This document shows positions 1 through 12,157 of a stretch of 64,000 bases of DNA, piece by piece. Each line of letters opens with the position of its first letter. The first letter of the stretch is position 1. The position numbers and the translations under genes are program-made. The DNA comes from Ctena decussata. Its lineage: Eukaryota; Mollusca; Bivalvia; Lucinida; Lucinidae. The notes under the pieces are model-generated. The model saw only the letters and a program-made list of their open reading frames with translations. It was not told the origin of the DNA and did no database searches. The stretch spans positions 116,787,842 through 116,851,841 of the forward strand of contig OZ022500.1 of NCBI GenBank assembly GCA_963989385.1, given 5' to 3'.

Positions 1-165
1 CTGAATAAAACTACAAAAAATTATCGTATCTCCGTGAAAGTTAACAGATTTCTTATTTGTGTTGTTCTCTACAGTTTGAAATACAAAATATCGGGACATG
101 CTGTTTTAAAAAGTGTTTTATATGGAAAGTTTTCTGCGCAGAAATCTGAAAAATAAAATTGTTCT
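1..165. repeat. Dispersed repeat, copy 1
   Basis: The first 160 bases match 6291-6461 with few substitutions, from 'ctgaataaaact' to 'ctgcgcagaaatctgaaaaataaa'. The left end may extend beyond the window. The family is not recognised. Confidence 0.8.
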
Positions 166-205
166 TGAAAATGTACTTAACTCTGAAGATACTTTGATGA
201 GTTAA

Positions 206-553
206 AAAGAGCGTCCTAGCAATAATTTGTTCCAACTCTTTCTCAAATTGTAAGGTAGACCAGATAAAAACAGTAGCTTTTTTCAAATGTCTCGCCATGA
301 TATGGTGCATGCATACTTATTGCATTCATGAAATACAGGTAGGTTAGTTTAGTTATACCTATATCATACTCACAGTATAAATAATACATTACAATGACCA
401 TTACAGGTGTGTTATTGAAATTATTCAACCTTGAAAATAGACTCTACTGTGTATTTTAGACAAATATTTGGACACAAGTCACACCCTTTTTTTAATCTGC
501 GCAGCCTGATAGCGTGCAAAAAAATAGAAAAAATAGTTGCTAGGACGCTCTTT
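206..553. mobile_element. Short inverted-repeat element (MITE)
   Basis: A 17-bp perfect inverted repeat (AAAGAGCGTCCTAGCAA at 206-222 and its complement at 537-553) encloses 314 bp of AT-rich, non-coding sequence. Structure suggests a non-autonomous DNA transposon; the superfamily is unknown and no clear target duplication was found. Confidence 0.65.
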
Positions 554-1638
554 ATAATGCATTAATTTATGTTCAGACCTAGTTACATTTTCAATAATGA
601 TGGTCATTTTTAGATTTTTTCGCACAAAATTACCTTTGATCTTTTCTTATATAAATCCTTTTCAGCATCAACAAGTCCTGCATATTGGGATTCTGAATTG
701 TGAGAAACAACATAAAGAAGGCATCTGCTAAATTTTGGGAAGATCTGTTGCATTTTCAGCATTTTATGCAGATTTTTGTTTTTGCCCCAAATCAGTGATA
801 ATCACCACCTTAACATATCACTAACAATATATCAATAACAGACGAAGCAACGAACAACACATAAAACAACTAGGAAATTACCGAAACAGAAGTGCCGCTT
901 TTGGACGGCCAGCAATCAAAATTAATGTGGGTGGGGATTCGGGAGGGGGAGGGGGGTAGAGGATGACCGGTTTGTTGTCGACGAACCCTCGCCCTTAGTT
1001 CTGCTTTGGTTCATCAGACCCTTGTTTGTTCGTATTGCGTTGAAGATTCCTAAAAAATATGATTTCTCAGAATGTATATTAAATTCATTTAAAATTTCAT
1101 AAATATCATTTCAGCTTGCTCTTACATACTTGTTGATTAGTTCTTAAAGTTTAATTTCAATCGTCACTTTTAGAAGAGAAGAGGCATGCATTACCGACAA
1201 CTTAAGCTATCACTTTTGTTGTAACAGAAAGTTATATGAAAACCATAATTAACTGATTTGTTCTCATTATCAAAATCATCTGTCAACAGGATGAATGGAA
1301 AACAAAACTGTTTATAGTAACCTTTCATAAGAGTTCCCTATCTCATATATCATGTAGCGTTTGGCACCAGTTATCAACAACCTGGACCATTTATCAACAA
1401 TCCATTTGCCCCTTAATGAAATTGATAACAAAATTGATGTTGAAAATATTTTTTTTAATTAAGTGTGATTATTTAGTTCAGATATTTTTTTTAAAAAAAA
1501 TTACATCAAAATCACAACTAACCGTCAATATTCCTTATTTTAACTACCTCAATAGAAAAAAAAACACTGGTAAATTTAAACAAAAATAAGTATGACTTTT
1601 TTTTTTTTTTCATTTTTAATCCCCAAAATATGAAAACT
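554..1638. other. Intergenic, no gene seen
   Basis: AT-rich sequence with homopolymer runs and a short G-rich patch near 930-960. No convincing open frame, repeat pair or RNA gene was seen. Confidence 0.6.
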
Positions 1639-2460
1639 CTAAATAAGATATGATAAGATAAGAATTTTATTTTCAGACGACATGACAAAAGGCAACAAGA
1701 AACATAAGCCCTTAAGGGCTTTTGACCGTCTATAACTTAGTAAATCGCAGTATTTATTCAAATTCAAAGATAGAAAAAAAGTAAAAAGTATGCAAAGACC
1801 AGGAACTGAAACAATCAAAATCCAAATCCAGCCCTCAAACCATAGTTGGAAACAACTAAGATTACAAATAATCAAGATACAGAGAACATATGGCCAACCA
1901 AGTGAGCAGCTTGTTCCCAAAAGGTGGCCACTCAGCAACCCAAACCGAACCAAAAATAATAAGAACATACATAAGGTAAAACATCACAGAAACTCTGACA
2001 CCAAAAAACAGGCAACAGAGAACCACAACAGAACTACCGCCTTGGAACGGTCAGTAATGAATTACTGGGGGGGGGGGGGGGGGGGGGGGCTTAAATCGAT
2101 TTTACAGGCCCAACCTCACCCTCAGTTTCTGAAGTGGTACAAAACATTTAGTTGGTTGTTCGGTTCGCATGATAACCCTCTAACTCGTCAATGAATCATC
2201 ACGGTAAACACATAAATCAAATTTCAACACCATGAAGAAGCAAAGACGAGGACTCAACAGATACAACGGGCCGTCTGACAGGTGGAGATCCCTGGCCTGC
2301 CAAACAATCCCACTGGAAATCTGAAGCAAAAGAAGGTAACCAGTTGAGCCCCGGTGGACCAAGCAACAGACAAAAAGGCTCCGGTCCCAACCAACTAAAA
2401 TATATAGCTTTAGGTCGGGGCCATCATAGAGTCTGACGCCCGATCCCCCGGTGTGCAATT
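1639..2460 (-). mobile_element. Possible 3' end of a non-LTR retroelement
   Basis: Read on the minus strand the left edge has a hairpin AAGCCCTTAAGGGCTT followed by AATAAAATTCTTATCTTATC, resembling the simple-repeat tail of some LINE elements. No reverse transcriptase motif is present, so this would be a 5'-truncated copy. A run of 23 G at 2067-2089 interrupts it. Assignment is weak. Confidence 0.3.
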
Positions 2461-2958
2461 AAAGAGTGCAGCAAAGTTATCAACCGTGAAAGACTGTAAA
2501 AGAAAAAGTGAGATAAGCAGATTAATACAGCATAATACTACATAGCAGATTATCGTATATAACTCTTAAAAAGTCCAGAGCACTAAACGTTTAAGCACAT
2601 ACACAAATAAAAAGGCACCAGTACAAGAATTTTACTTATTAAGGTTAAACTAGTTTTCTTAACTGGTTTTTAAGATAAGTGAATTTTAGGAAAATTTTAA
2701 ATTCGAATGTTAAAAACTGCATCCATGCTGAAATTAGGGCATTTATCAACACCTTGGAGGTCACATGAACACATATTTTTTGAAGGAAGTGGCACACTCA
2801 GCTCTTATCATTTTATACTGTGACCTTCTCTAAGGAATAAAACTGATGAATGTGCTTTATCACAGTTAGAATAACTATATGTCTGAGTTGCCTCCCTTTC
2901 CACCTTTGTTTAAAAGGCATTGTTTTTCATGCTATCCAAACACTTAATATTTCTGCTA

Positions 2959-3498
2959 CAGTCGAACTTCACTGGTTTGAACTCGGAAGGCTCGAACACC
3001 ATGTTTCGGTCGAACTGACTTTCCGGCAAAATCCCTATTCATTTTAACTAAACATGCCACACTTGGCTCGAACAACGATGGCTCGAACGCTCGAACCCCA
3101 AGTCTGGTCCCTAGAAACCACTTTCAATGTAAAAAAACACCGATGGCTCGCACTTATTTCCTTGTAAAACGTTTCCAAGTTTAATGACCGGACTAAATGT
3201 AGATCCCACCGATTACAAGTTTGGTCATTAGATTTGCTACGTCCATGCTTAACCTGATCTTTTTATATTGTAAATCAAATTATAAACATATGCTCGTGTG
3301 TTGTTTTGTTTTATCTACCTTAAAGTGCAAAGGTTCAAAGAGTGACCGATCAAAATACAGGCACTTGTCGTTGTTATGATAGAAAAACATAGTACATAAA
3401 GTTGGATCATGTTGAGTTGTTCTTCAATGGCTCGAACTACCGATCGTTCGATCTTTTTTCGGTGGTCCCGGCGAGTTCGAGCCATCAAAGTTCGACTG
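2959..3498. mobile_element. Tc1/mariner-pogo-like non-autonomous element
   Basis: Bounded by CAGTCGAACTTCACTGG at the left and a matching inverted end (CAAAGTTCGACTG) at the right, each flanked by TA (2957-2958 and 3499-3500). The interior repeats 'ggctcgaac' several times. No transposase frame. TA duplication and CAGTCGAAC ends fit pogo/Tigger-type elements. Confidence 0.75.
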
Positions 3499-3500
3499 TA

Positions 3501-5598
3501 TTTTCACATTACTTTCTAAATCAAAATGAAATTGCAATATTGCAACACCCAGTTTGTACGAAAATGCCGTTATATAGACAAGCGAAAAATGGGGTGTCAA
3601 TAATTACCGACTGTCGATAACACCTGCAACTGCTCTAGTATATGTTACTTTCTTAAATGATCTTAATATTCCTAAATAAATTTATTACGGAATCAAAGAC
3701 AATGAATGACTCGTCAGAAATAAAGTATTGCAACACCTGGAGATCCCTGGGTGTCACAGCACAACTGAAATAATGGGAGGAGAAAAAGAAAACCACCATT
3801 GAACCCTAAACGGCCAAGCAAAATATTGCGTTATTTAGTGCGACCGGTGATTTTAATCAACGCGCACTTCCAATCGATCGGGGGCCTGTATAAAATGCAG
3901 TTTACAATATACCTCTCCAAAAGTTTAGCATATTTTAATTCTGTAGGTTTTTTGTTACAAATTCTGCAGAAAATTTGCAAACAAATAAACGATGATTCAA
4001 TTTATGGACTGGGAAAATGGAATACTTAAGCATATGCCTTTTGACATTTATCCCAATCTATCAGGTTGAAGAATTTTGGCGGGCTGACTTTTTCGAGTAA
4101 AATACTATTTTCATTTTCTTATTCTCTGCATATAAAACTTTCGGGTCTGAGTTATTGAGAAGATAAACTAGGCATTTTAATGTTAAGTTTAAAACAACAC
4201 TTAATCAGCCTAAAATCAGAATTTATAAAGAAAACGTTAAACTGCTTTCCTCTGGTAATAGCCTATATCATATCTTTGATAATTGTTTAATTCATTTTTC
4301 TGTTATTATTATTATTATTTTAACTATGATATTATAATTACTTATGCTAAAAGTGTTAAGATTAATTACCATATTATCAATAATTATATGTAAATGTTGC
4401 TTACCAAGGTATATCAATGGAACAGTGTGTATTAATGAAAAGTGATCAGTTCACCAATGATAACCAACAAAATAAATGAAATAATTATGATCTAACTCTC
4501 TGGATGAAATGGTCAGATAAGGTTCCGAAAGAGCTAGTCGACCTGTGTATTCTCCGTCTGAATTAATCATTTAGTTGGAAATAGACAGATATGATAAACA
4601 GATAGTTTATAATTTTTAGTATAAGAAATGGCAAAATATATGCCGTAATAAATATAAGAACAGTTTGGGGGTAATTAAGTATTTTGTTATCATTTGTTTC
4701 TTTTGTATTTCATTTCATTTCGCAATATAGAAAATGCATTTCTCTTAGGATTAGTTGGCAGTAATTCTAAATTTTATCAGTAATTCTTCTTCAGAACAGA
4801 GAAGCTTTCATTTTCTTGCAAAATAAATACATGTGGGAGCTCAATAATGATTCTTAATGTATCTGTGTATATTATGTACATGTTGCTCTTCAAACAATAC
4901 TTTAAATAGTTTGTTTATACAGGTAATTATCTGACGTGTGTCAGAGATTATCTAGGTGTAACAGAACAGTCAAACATCGTTGGGGATCAAAATGGTTACA
5001 GTAGCCAATCAGATTAATTGTTGCTACTGTGTTTGTAAGGAAGTATGATGAACTCTTAAACATTTAATTATTTAATACTGTTATCAAATAAATTGTTATT
5101 GCTGTATCAACATGACCAAAAGACTGGAATGTATTACCATATTTACTAACTAATTATGCTAACATACTAAATCAATTTAGTAGGAAACTGTTAAAAACCA
5201 TTACAGCTTTTAGTCTGATATTTTATTTGAAAACCTCTGAACCCATCAATATTGAACCATCCATCCGGCCATCCAAAGGTCACGGTTACAGACTTTGAAA
5301 TTTCGTGAATGAAAGTGGCATTAAAGTTTTATGTGCTGTTAGTATAATTCCTTATATTTCTGAAATCGAAAATCTAACCTTTTGACTAGCTCTGCTGTGG
5401 AGTTTGATAAAGATTGTCTGACTGTTCATCTGTCTGTCTAGCCATAAAGCGATGGCACTGGCCGGGGGCATACGTAAGCCCTTGCTCACTTGCACAAAAA
5501 TAATTTCTATAAATCCACTTTTGTATATATACTTAACACCATTTATTCTGTATAGAGGCTTTTAAATGAGTGCTCATGTATTATTGAATTTGTTTAAT
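3501..5598. other. Intergenic, no gene seen
   Basis: AT-rich sequence without recognisable protein, RNA gene or repeat boundaries. The longest frame here (3799-4029) has no recognisable features. Confidence 0.6.
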
Positions 5599-6189
5599 CA
5601 GGGCCGTCGTCGGGTTTTGAAAAGTGGTGCGGCCATGGTACGGCCCGAGTGCTGAAGGCACAAGTGGGGGAGAGCACGAGAGAGGTATTCCCCTCTCTTA
5701 AGCGGGGTTTGGGGGACCTCCCCCGAGAAAATCTTTGAATTCAGGACGACTCTAGAAGCGATTTTAATGCATTTTGAGACCAATTTCGCTTGTAAAACTG
5801 AATTGAATTTATGAGTATTTACCTCCCATGAGAAAATATTTGAAAATATTCAGGACGTCTCTAGAAGCGATATTAAAGACTGCAAAAGGTGTTCCCCGAG
5901 TGCCGAAGGCACGAGTGGGGGAGAACACGAGAGGAGGGTGTCCGTCCTGTCGTAAGGGTGGGGGGAGGGGGGAGGGGGACCTCCCCCAAGAAAAGTTTTG
6001 AATTCAGGACGTCTCTAGAAGCGATTTTGATGCATTATGAGACCAAGGCAAAGAAGGAAAAGCGGAAAAAGTGGCCCGGCCAATACCATATTCGGCCGAA
6101 TGAAAAAAAGTGGTACGGCCAATACCATAGTCGGCCGGAAAAGTGGTCCGGCCATGGCCGGACTGGCCGGACCGCCGACGACGGCCTTG
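5599..6189. mobile_element. CAGGG-ended element with 5-bp duplication
   Basis: Inverted ends CAGGGCCGTCGTCGG and CCGACGACGGCCTTG (14 of 15 match) are flanked by exact TTAAT duplications (5594-5598, 6190-6194). The interior holds two diverged copies of a unit containing 'gaaggcac', 'ggacctccccc' and 'ttgaattcaggac', and several GGCC-rich near-palindromes. The ends suggest an hAT-related non-autonomous element; 5-bp duplications recur in four other elements here. Confidence 0.7.
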
Positions 6190-6290
6190 TTAATGAGTTG
6201 GGGGAAAAGATTAGATGCGAGGCTAAGCCAAGCATCTTATCGGTCTTCCCCATTGAGTTTAAGGTGGTGATTTGTGGTATATACAAAAAT

Positions 6291-6461
6291 CTGAATAAAA
6301 CTATAAAAAATCATTGTATCTTCCTGAAAGTTAGCAGATTTCTTATTTTTGTTGTTCTCTACAGTTTGAAATACAAAATATAGGGACTTGCTGTTTAAAA
6401 AAAGTGTTTTTATATGGAAAAATCATAGGGTAATTTTCTGCGCAGAAATCTGAAAAATAAA
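6291..6461. repeat. Dispersed repeat, copy 2
   Basis: Matches bases 1-160 of the window in the same orientation with about ten differences and a small insertion near 6420. Confidence 0.8.
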
Positions 6462-6479
6462 TTCTGTACTGTTGTACAC

Positions 6480-6782
6480 TCCGGTGTTGCAGGATGAAAG
6501 TCTACATATAGCCATGTAGCTATAGTATGGATCTTTAACCTGCCCAGGGAATGACTCTCCCTGCACAGGGGGCCTCCAGTTAACGTCCAGTTCCGAAGGA
6601 TGGCACACTTGTTATGGCATCATCCCTGCAAATGATACTAGAAAAACGCGTTCGGACATAGGAAGACTTCGCCCTTGGCGGGGGGTCGAACCCTCGACCT
6701 CTAGCTTCAGAGTCAAGTGCACTCACCAATGAGTCAACGCGCTTCTCTGCACTAACCATTGAGCCACGGCGCTTCTCCAACA
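6480..6782 (-). mobile_element. tRNA-derived SINE (family 2), minus strand
   Basis: On the minus strand it starts with a tRNA-like head carrying an A box and a B box (GGGTTCGACCC), followed by a body with 'tcttcctatgtcc' and 'catttgcaggg' shared with 12646-12830. The head is partly duplicated: two A-box-like segments ending in 'gagaagcgc' occur in tandem. It cannot be a functional tRNA because the body is fused and the stems are imperfect. Confidence 0.7.
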
Positions 6783-7963
6783 GGCGGCAAACTATTTTAT
6801 GATCAAATTACGTCCATTAGTCAAACTTTTAATTTTCATTTATATCTAACTTCAAATGTAAAATATTGATGATATTTCTGAAAAAAAAAAATTAAGTACT
6901 TTCAATTTATGCATAAACACTATTTCATACAGTGGACTCGACAGTATCGGATCAAGTTCAGTTATGAATTCTAACATTATGTATGTTATTGTATGTTATT
7001 ACACATAACACTTGCAAAATATCCCTTCTATCTATCCATGTCAAAATATTTACGAAATTTATTCCTTTAAGGGCAGATAACCTATCCAGACTTACAAGAG
7101 GGTCTAACGACAGTAACGAATCAGTTGCGACAGTATCGGATCATATGATATTATTTTATAAGAGAGTTCCTCCGAGGCGCTCTGACAAACTACATAGCCT
7201 CAATCATTTGGCTACATAAACAGTTGGACCTATTAAACTCTGTGAGGAAACTTTTACGGCCTTTCAGCGATATTTTTCACGTGGCCCGTCACCGGCAACG
7301 TTAGCTAACAGTTGAATGTGTACAAATGTACAAGTATGTCAATAATTCTTAGCTCAATTATCCCCTGCGCCCCTTTAGCACGCAACTACTCAAACAGTAT
7401 AGACCATAATCCGACTTCGCAAAGAATACACCCTGATAAGGCGGTAGCGTCTGATCAGGATGAAGAAATTTATGGTGATTTTCCGCCTTAGCACTGGAAT
7501 ATCAATGCAAACAGAGTATGAACACTACATGGTCATTCAACGAGTTCTGCTGCATTAATCTGGGTCTACGCAGTGTACAAATGTCCAGCTGATGAACGCA
7601 AAACATTTATGGGTTCACAAACATGCGAGCTGATGTTGGATGTTTCTTCAGAATGTTTAGCGGAAGATTAGATCTGCTACGCATAACCGTCATTATCAGA
7701 GGTAACGGGTCGTTTCGGCCTTATTCCCGTTCGGCCCCGGGTCGTTTCGGCCTTATTCCCGTTCGGCCTGGGTCGTTTCGGCCCGATTTCCGGGATGGGT
7801 CGTTTCGGCCCAATTTTAGCGGGTCGTTTCGGCCTGACTTTTTCCCCATAGTTGTAATAGACAAAAATGTGTCTTTATCCCAGTCATATCTATCTATCTA
7901 TCTGGCCTGCATATATATTATATATCTATCTATCTGAATGGCCTGCATATGTTTGTATGTATG

Positions 7964-7964
7964 A

Positions 7965-8027
<63 letters not shown>
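7964..8027. repeat. TATC/ATCT microsatellite
   Basis: Sixteen uninterrupted ATCT units, with shorter interrupted runs from 7888. Confidence 0.95.
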
Positions 8028-8308
8028 CGATGACAGGCAAGACACCTCATTGTTACATAATTTTGTTTTCCATTTAAGCTCTAATTTTCCTTTGATGCCT
8101 AATTATCTTTATCGGTCGCCAATAAATAATGTTTGTACTGTCACTGGTTCTTTAATTACCTATTTTCAAAATGTGTTAACTACCCTGTTTGCTTATTAAT
8201 TCAGAGGTGTGAAAATTATTTCATTGTAAATAAGTTCTTGAAAGTCGGGATTTTAAAGAGAAATTCTCCCCAGCACCACGGACTCACACTTGGACGGACA
8301 CACGGCGC

Positions 8309-8577
8309 CAAGTGTGTGCAACTATGGTTACGTACCGTTGAGCCACTTGGGTAACGTCGATAAGAGAATTGAACTGAACTGAACCCCAGCATCACAACTT
8401 TGGAAAAAATAGTATTACTAAATAATTAAGGCCGAAACAACTCAAGTGTGTGCAACTATGGTTACGTACCGTTGAGCCACTTGGGTAACGTCGATAAGAG
8501 AACTGAACTGAACTGAACCCCAGCATCACAACTTTGGAAAAAATAGTATTACTAAATAATTAAGGCCGAAACAACTC
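8309..8577. repeat. 134-bp tandem duplication with SINE-like head
   Basis: Two nearly identical 134-bp copies starting 'caagtgtgtgcaac' (8309 and 8443). The unit contains 'ggttacgtaccgttgagcc', which also occurs in reverse at 49190-49230, and ends inside the foldback right arm. The near identity implies a recent duplication. Confidence 0.85.
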
Positions 8578-9436
8578 ACCCATAAAATAGGGCCGTAACG
8601 ACCCACCTTTGAAATTGGGCCGAAACGACCCACCCAATTGGGCCGAAATGACTCACCCCGGAAATCGGGCCGAAACGACCCATGCCGAAGGGGAATAAGG
8701 CCGAAACGACCCGGATTCTTATCAGACGGTAGTGTGTGGGGCGTGAGATGGGGGATATTTTACAAAAAAAAATATTTTATTATTTTTTATACCGATCTTT
8801 TTTTAAAGAAGACACGGAAGTCATTCAGGTGGTTGATTTATGACTTACTTTCAGCATCAGGCCTGCATTTGACATATAGTTTTCCAGGTAATGCCTGTAT
8901 TTCAGTTCAACTTATATAATGATCCGTTACTGCCGCACATTGGTGCCCAACTTTTCAAGTCTCTAGCTTCATCAAATACTGGGATGTCACGAAAATAATG
9001 AATGTCTGCAAGTTGAGGGATGCCAGGACACATTATAAAATTGTGTAAACAACCGAAATTTGTTTTGGGAGTAACGAGCAACAGACAAAATGCAAGCGCC
9101 GCTGAAGAGGGGTCAAGCTTTTCAACAACTCTGATTTGTTTCACAGCCGCACATTTCGATTGAAATTTTCACCCTGCACTTTGTCATTGGTTTAACTCGA
9201 TTACTGTAATATAATGGTAAAAAATATTTGCTTCATTTGTGAGGAAAATGGGTGATAACATAAGGGTGATCCGATACTGTCGATGATCCGATACTGTCGA
9301 GTCCACTGTATTTGAAAAAAAATATAATATAAATGAAAAAAAAATGAATAAATAAAAAGTAAAAATGAAAAAATAAATAAATAAATAAATAAATGAATTA
9401 AAACAGCCACTGTCCTATTATGATTATTACCCTTTT

Positions 9437-11960
9437 TAGCGCGCCTTTGCGAAGCAAAGGAGAGCTTATGCTATACCCCCGGCGTCGTAGTCCGAGTATG
9501 CGTTAGCGTTAGCGTTAGCGTCCGCGTCAGCGTTAGCGTTAGCGTACCCGTCAGCGTCCTCGTCGGCGTCCGTGATCAGGTTAACCAATGTTAACAATTG
9601 CGTTTAGCTCCATGTTCAACTCTGTATCTTAGAAACTACAGCAGCTACAATCATCATACTTGGTACATATATACATCCATATGACTGCAGCAGCTGCATG
9701 ACACAATTGTATGTCCTTGACCTATATGTTACGGTTGACTGACTTTGCCATTTGGCACTGTTTTTAAGGCAAAATTTTTTAGTTTTGATGAAACCTTTGA
9801 CAGAAGAGACTTGATACTTGGTCAAATAGCATATCCCTATAATTGCAGTGCTCAGCTGCAGAGCTACCATGCTGACACCTGTGCCCTTGACCTTTGTTCA
9901 TGGTCCAGTGATTTTGTCTTATATTTCAAGCACTGTTTGATAGATTAACATCACATCTGGCGTAGTGGATCGGTCTGACATCCCGAATGACATCATATTA
10001 TTTATAGATCACTGTGACCTATATTTCATGGTTCAGTGATTTTGCCTTGTGTCTCCAAAGCTGTTTATAGATTAACATCATATTGGTCGCTCTAACATAA
10101 ATTTTATCATTCAGTGATTTGCTTCATTATGTCCCCCCACCAAAGGTGAGGAGGGACATATTGTTTTCAGTGCGGATTCCGGGCGTCGGCGTCGGCGTCG
10201 GCGTCCCTTTGACAGATTTCTTGTATGCGCGATATCTCTTGAACCAATGCATGGAATTTCACCAAACTCGCATTGATATATTATTGGGACAAGTTTAAGA
10301 GCTGATTAGATTTTGGTGACCTTGACCTCATTTTCAAGGTCACTGGAGGACATAGATGACAATTTCTTGTATGCGCGATATCTCTTGAACCAATGCATGG
10401 AATTTCACCAAACTTGCATTGATACATTATTGGGACAAGTTTAAGAGCTGATTAGATTTAGGTGACCTTGACCTCATTTTCAAGGTCACTGGAGGACATA
10501 GATGACAATTTCTTGTATGCGCGATATCTCTTGAACCAATGCATGGAATTTCACCAAACTTGCATGGATACCTTATTGGGACAAGTTTAAGAGCTGATTA
10601 GATTTGGGTGACCTTGACCTCATTTTCAAGGTCACTGGAGGACATAGATGACAATTTCTTGTATGCGCGATATCTCTTGAACCAATGGATGGAATTTCAC
10701 CAAACTTGCATGGATACATTATTGGGACAAGTTTAAGAGGTGGTTAGGTTTTGGTGACCTTGACCTCATTTTCAAGGTCACTGGAGGACTTACATGAAAA
10801 TTTCTTGTACCAGTGATATCTCTTAAACCAATGGATGGAATTACACCAATCTTGCATGGATACATGATTGGGACAAGTTTAAGAGCTGATTAGATTTTGG
10901 TGACCTTGACCTGATTTTCAAGGTCACTGGAGGACAAAGATGACAATTTCTTGTACCCACTATATCTCCTGAACCAATGGATGGAATTTCACCAAGCTGG
11001 CATGGATACATCGTTGGGACAATATTAAGAGGTGATTAGGTTTTGATGACCTTGACCTCATTTTCAAGGTCACTGGCGGACTTAGATGAAAATTTCTTGT
11101 AACCGCTATATCTCCTGAACCAATGGATGGAATTTCACCACACTTGCATGGATACATCATTGGGACAAGTTTAAGAGGTTTTCAGATTTTGGTTACCTTG
11201 ACCTTATTTTCAAGGTCATTGGAGGACTTAGATGACAATTTCTTGTAACCACTATATCTCCTGAACCAATGAATGGAATTTCTCCAAAATTTCAGGGATA
11301 TATCATTGCAACAAATTTAAGAGCTGATCAGATTTTGGTGACCTTGATCTCATTTGCAAGGTCACTGGAGGACTTAGATGACAATTTCTTGTACCCACTA
11401 AATCTCCTGAACCAATGGATGGAATTTCACCAAACTTACATGCATACATCATTGGGACAAGTTTAAGAGCTGCTTAGATTTTGGTGACCTTGATCTCATA
11501 TTGAAGGTCACTGGAGGACTTACATGACATTTTCTGGTATCCACTATATCTCCTGAACCAATGGATGGAATTTCGCCAATCTTGCATGGATAAATCATTT
11601 GGACAAGTTTAAGAGGTGATTTGATTTTGGTGACCTTGACCTCATTTTCAAAGTCCTAGTCATCTATGTAGGATATCTTAAGAACCAGTGGATGGATTTT
11701 CTCCAAATTTGTCTAGATATTTTACTTGTTCAGGCTTTTTATTCATTAGAGATGATGGGAAATGGGCTGGTGGGGGGACATCAGTTTTTCTCTGAAAAAC
11801 ATTTCTAGTATTTTAGGTGTATTTAGTATGTATGCATCATATACCTGGGATAATGGCTCAGTCTGACACTGCAGATGACCTGATATATTTGTAGGTCTTT
11901 GTGACTGTGAGAATCAGGCACCCATAAGGCGCGCTTTGTTGTCTTCTGACAACTCTTGTT
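9437..11960 (+). mobile_element. Helentron/HINE-like element, host of a nested copy
   Basis: Starts with AGCGCGCCTTTGC and a 5' hairpin, followed by repeats of 'gcgttagcgtta'. The right end has the inverted motif AAGGCGCGCTTT, a hairpin GTTGTC-TTCT-GACAAC and a terminal CTTGTT. This plan (subterminal inverted repeats, tandem core, 3' hairpin, insertion at T) matches non-autonomous Helentrons such as DINE-1. A second element (10130-11809) is inserted inside it. Confidence 0.65.
10130..11809 (+). mobile_element. HINE-like element with 146-bp satellite core
   Basis: Ends TGTCCCCCCACC and GGTGGGGGGACA are inverted; the right end adds a hairpin GTTTTTC-TCT-GAAAAAC and TTTCTAGT. The core is a tandem array: the marker 'ttgta' after 'tttc' recurs at 10221, 10367, 10513, 10659, 10805, 10951, 11097, 11243 and 11389, and a diverged copy at 11535, exactly 146 bp apart each time. 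Most units contain GTGACCTTGA ... TCAAGGTCAC as inverted arms. Confidence 0.7.
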
Positions 11961-12157
11961 ATATTACATCTTAGTAACGTTGCTTTCTATTTCTTTATCA
12001 GCTGTGTACAAAATAAAATAATCAAAATAAAATTATTTTTATTTTTTTTTTCATTACATGTAAAAGGAAATTGCAAAGTTTCAAACCATATCTATGTCTG
12101 AAGTCAGTTCACACGATTTAACAATCAACGAAATGCCTATTAACACCTTTTCCTACT

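Larger units (their letters stand above)
7707..8712. repeat. Foldback array of GGGTCGTTTCGGCC repeats
   Basis: Left arm (7707-7834) has five units starting GGGTCGTTTCGGCC; right arm (8563-8712) has the complementary units in reverse order, including the same spacer motifs (TTATTCCC, CGATTTCCGG, CAATT). About 730 bp separate the arms. GC-rich arms within AT-rich sequence suggest a foldback element inserted in the larger transposon. Confidence 0.7.
6930..9308. mobile_element. TA-flanked DNA transposon, 2.4 kb, no transposase
   Basis: Inverted ends CAGTGGACTCGACAGTATCG and the complement at the right are flanked by TA (6928-6929, 9309-9310). Further copies of the end motif lie near 7127 and 9268. 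The interior contains a foldback of GGGTCGTTTCGGCC repeats, a TATC microsatellite and a tandem duplication, but no transposase frame, so it is non-autonomous and probably hit by later insertions. Mariner/pogo type by duplication and CAGT ends. Confidence 0.75.

Noticed and set aside
1790..2194. Plus-strand open frame of 134 codons with a polyglycine run
   Set aside because: The glycines come from a 23-base G homopolymer, composition is Asn/Lys/Gln-rich as expected of AT-rich non-coding DNA, and no domain is visible.
1639..2460. Full-length LINE
   Set aside because: No reverse transcriptase or endonuclease motif in any frame; at most a 3' fragment.
5889..6383. 164-codon frame with repeated KKWPGQYHIRP-like blocks
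   Set aside because: The protein repeats come from DNA repeats (GGCC-rich near-palindromes) within a transposable element with clear ends; three frames are open through the same repeat.
10213..11660. CRISPR-like array
   Set aside because: Regular 146-bp units, but there are no unique spacers between short repeats; whole units repeat, as in a satellite, and the genome is eukaryotic.
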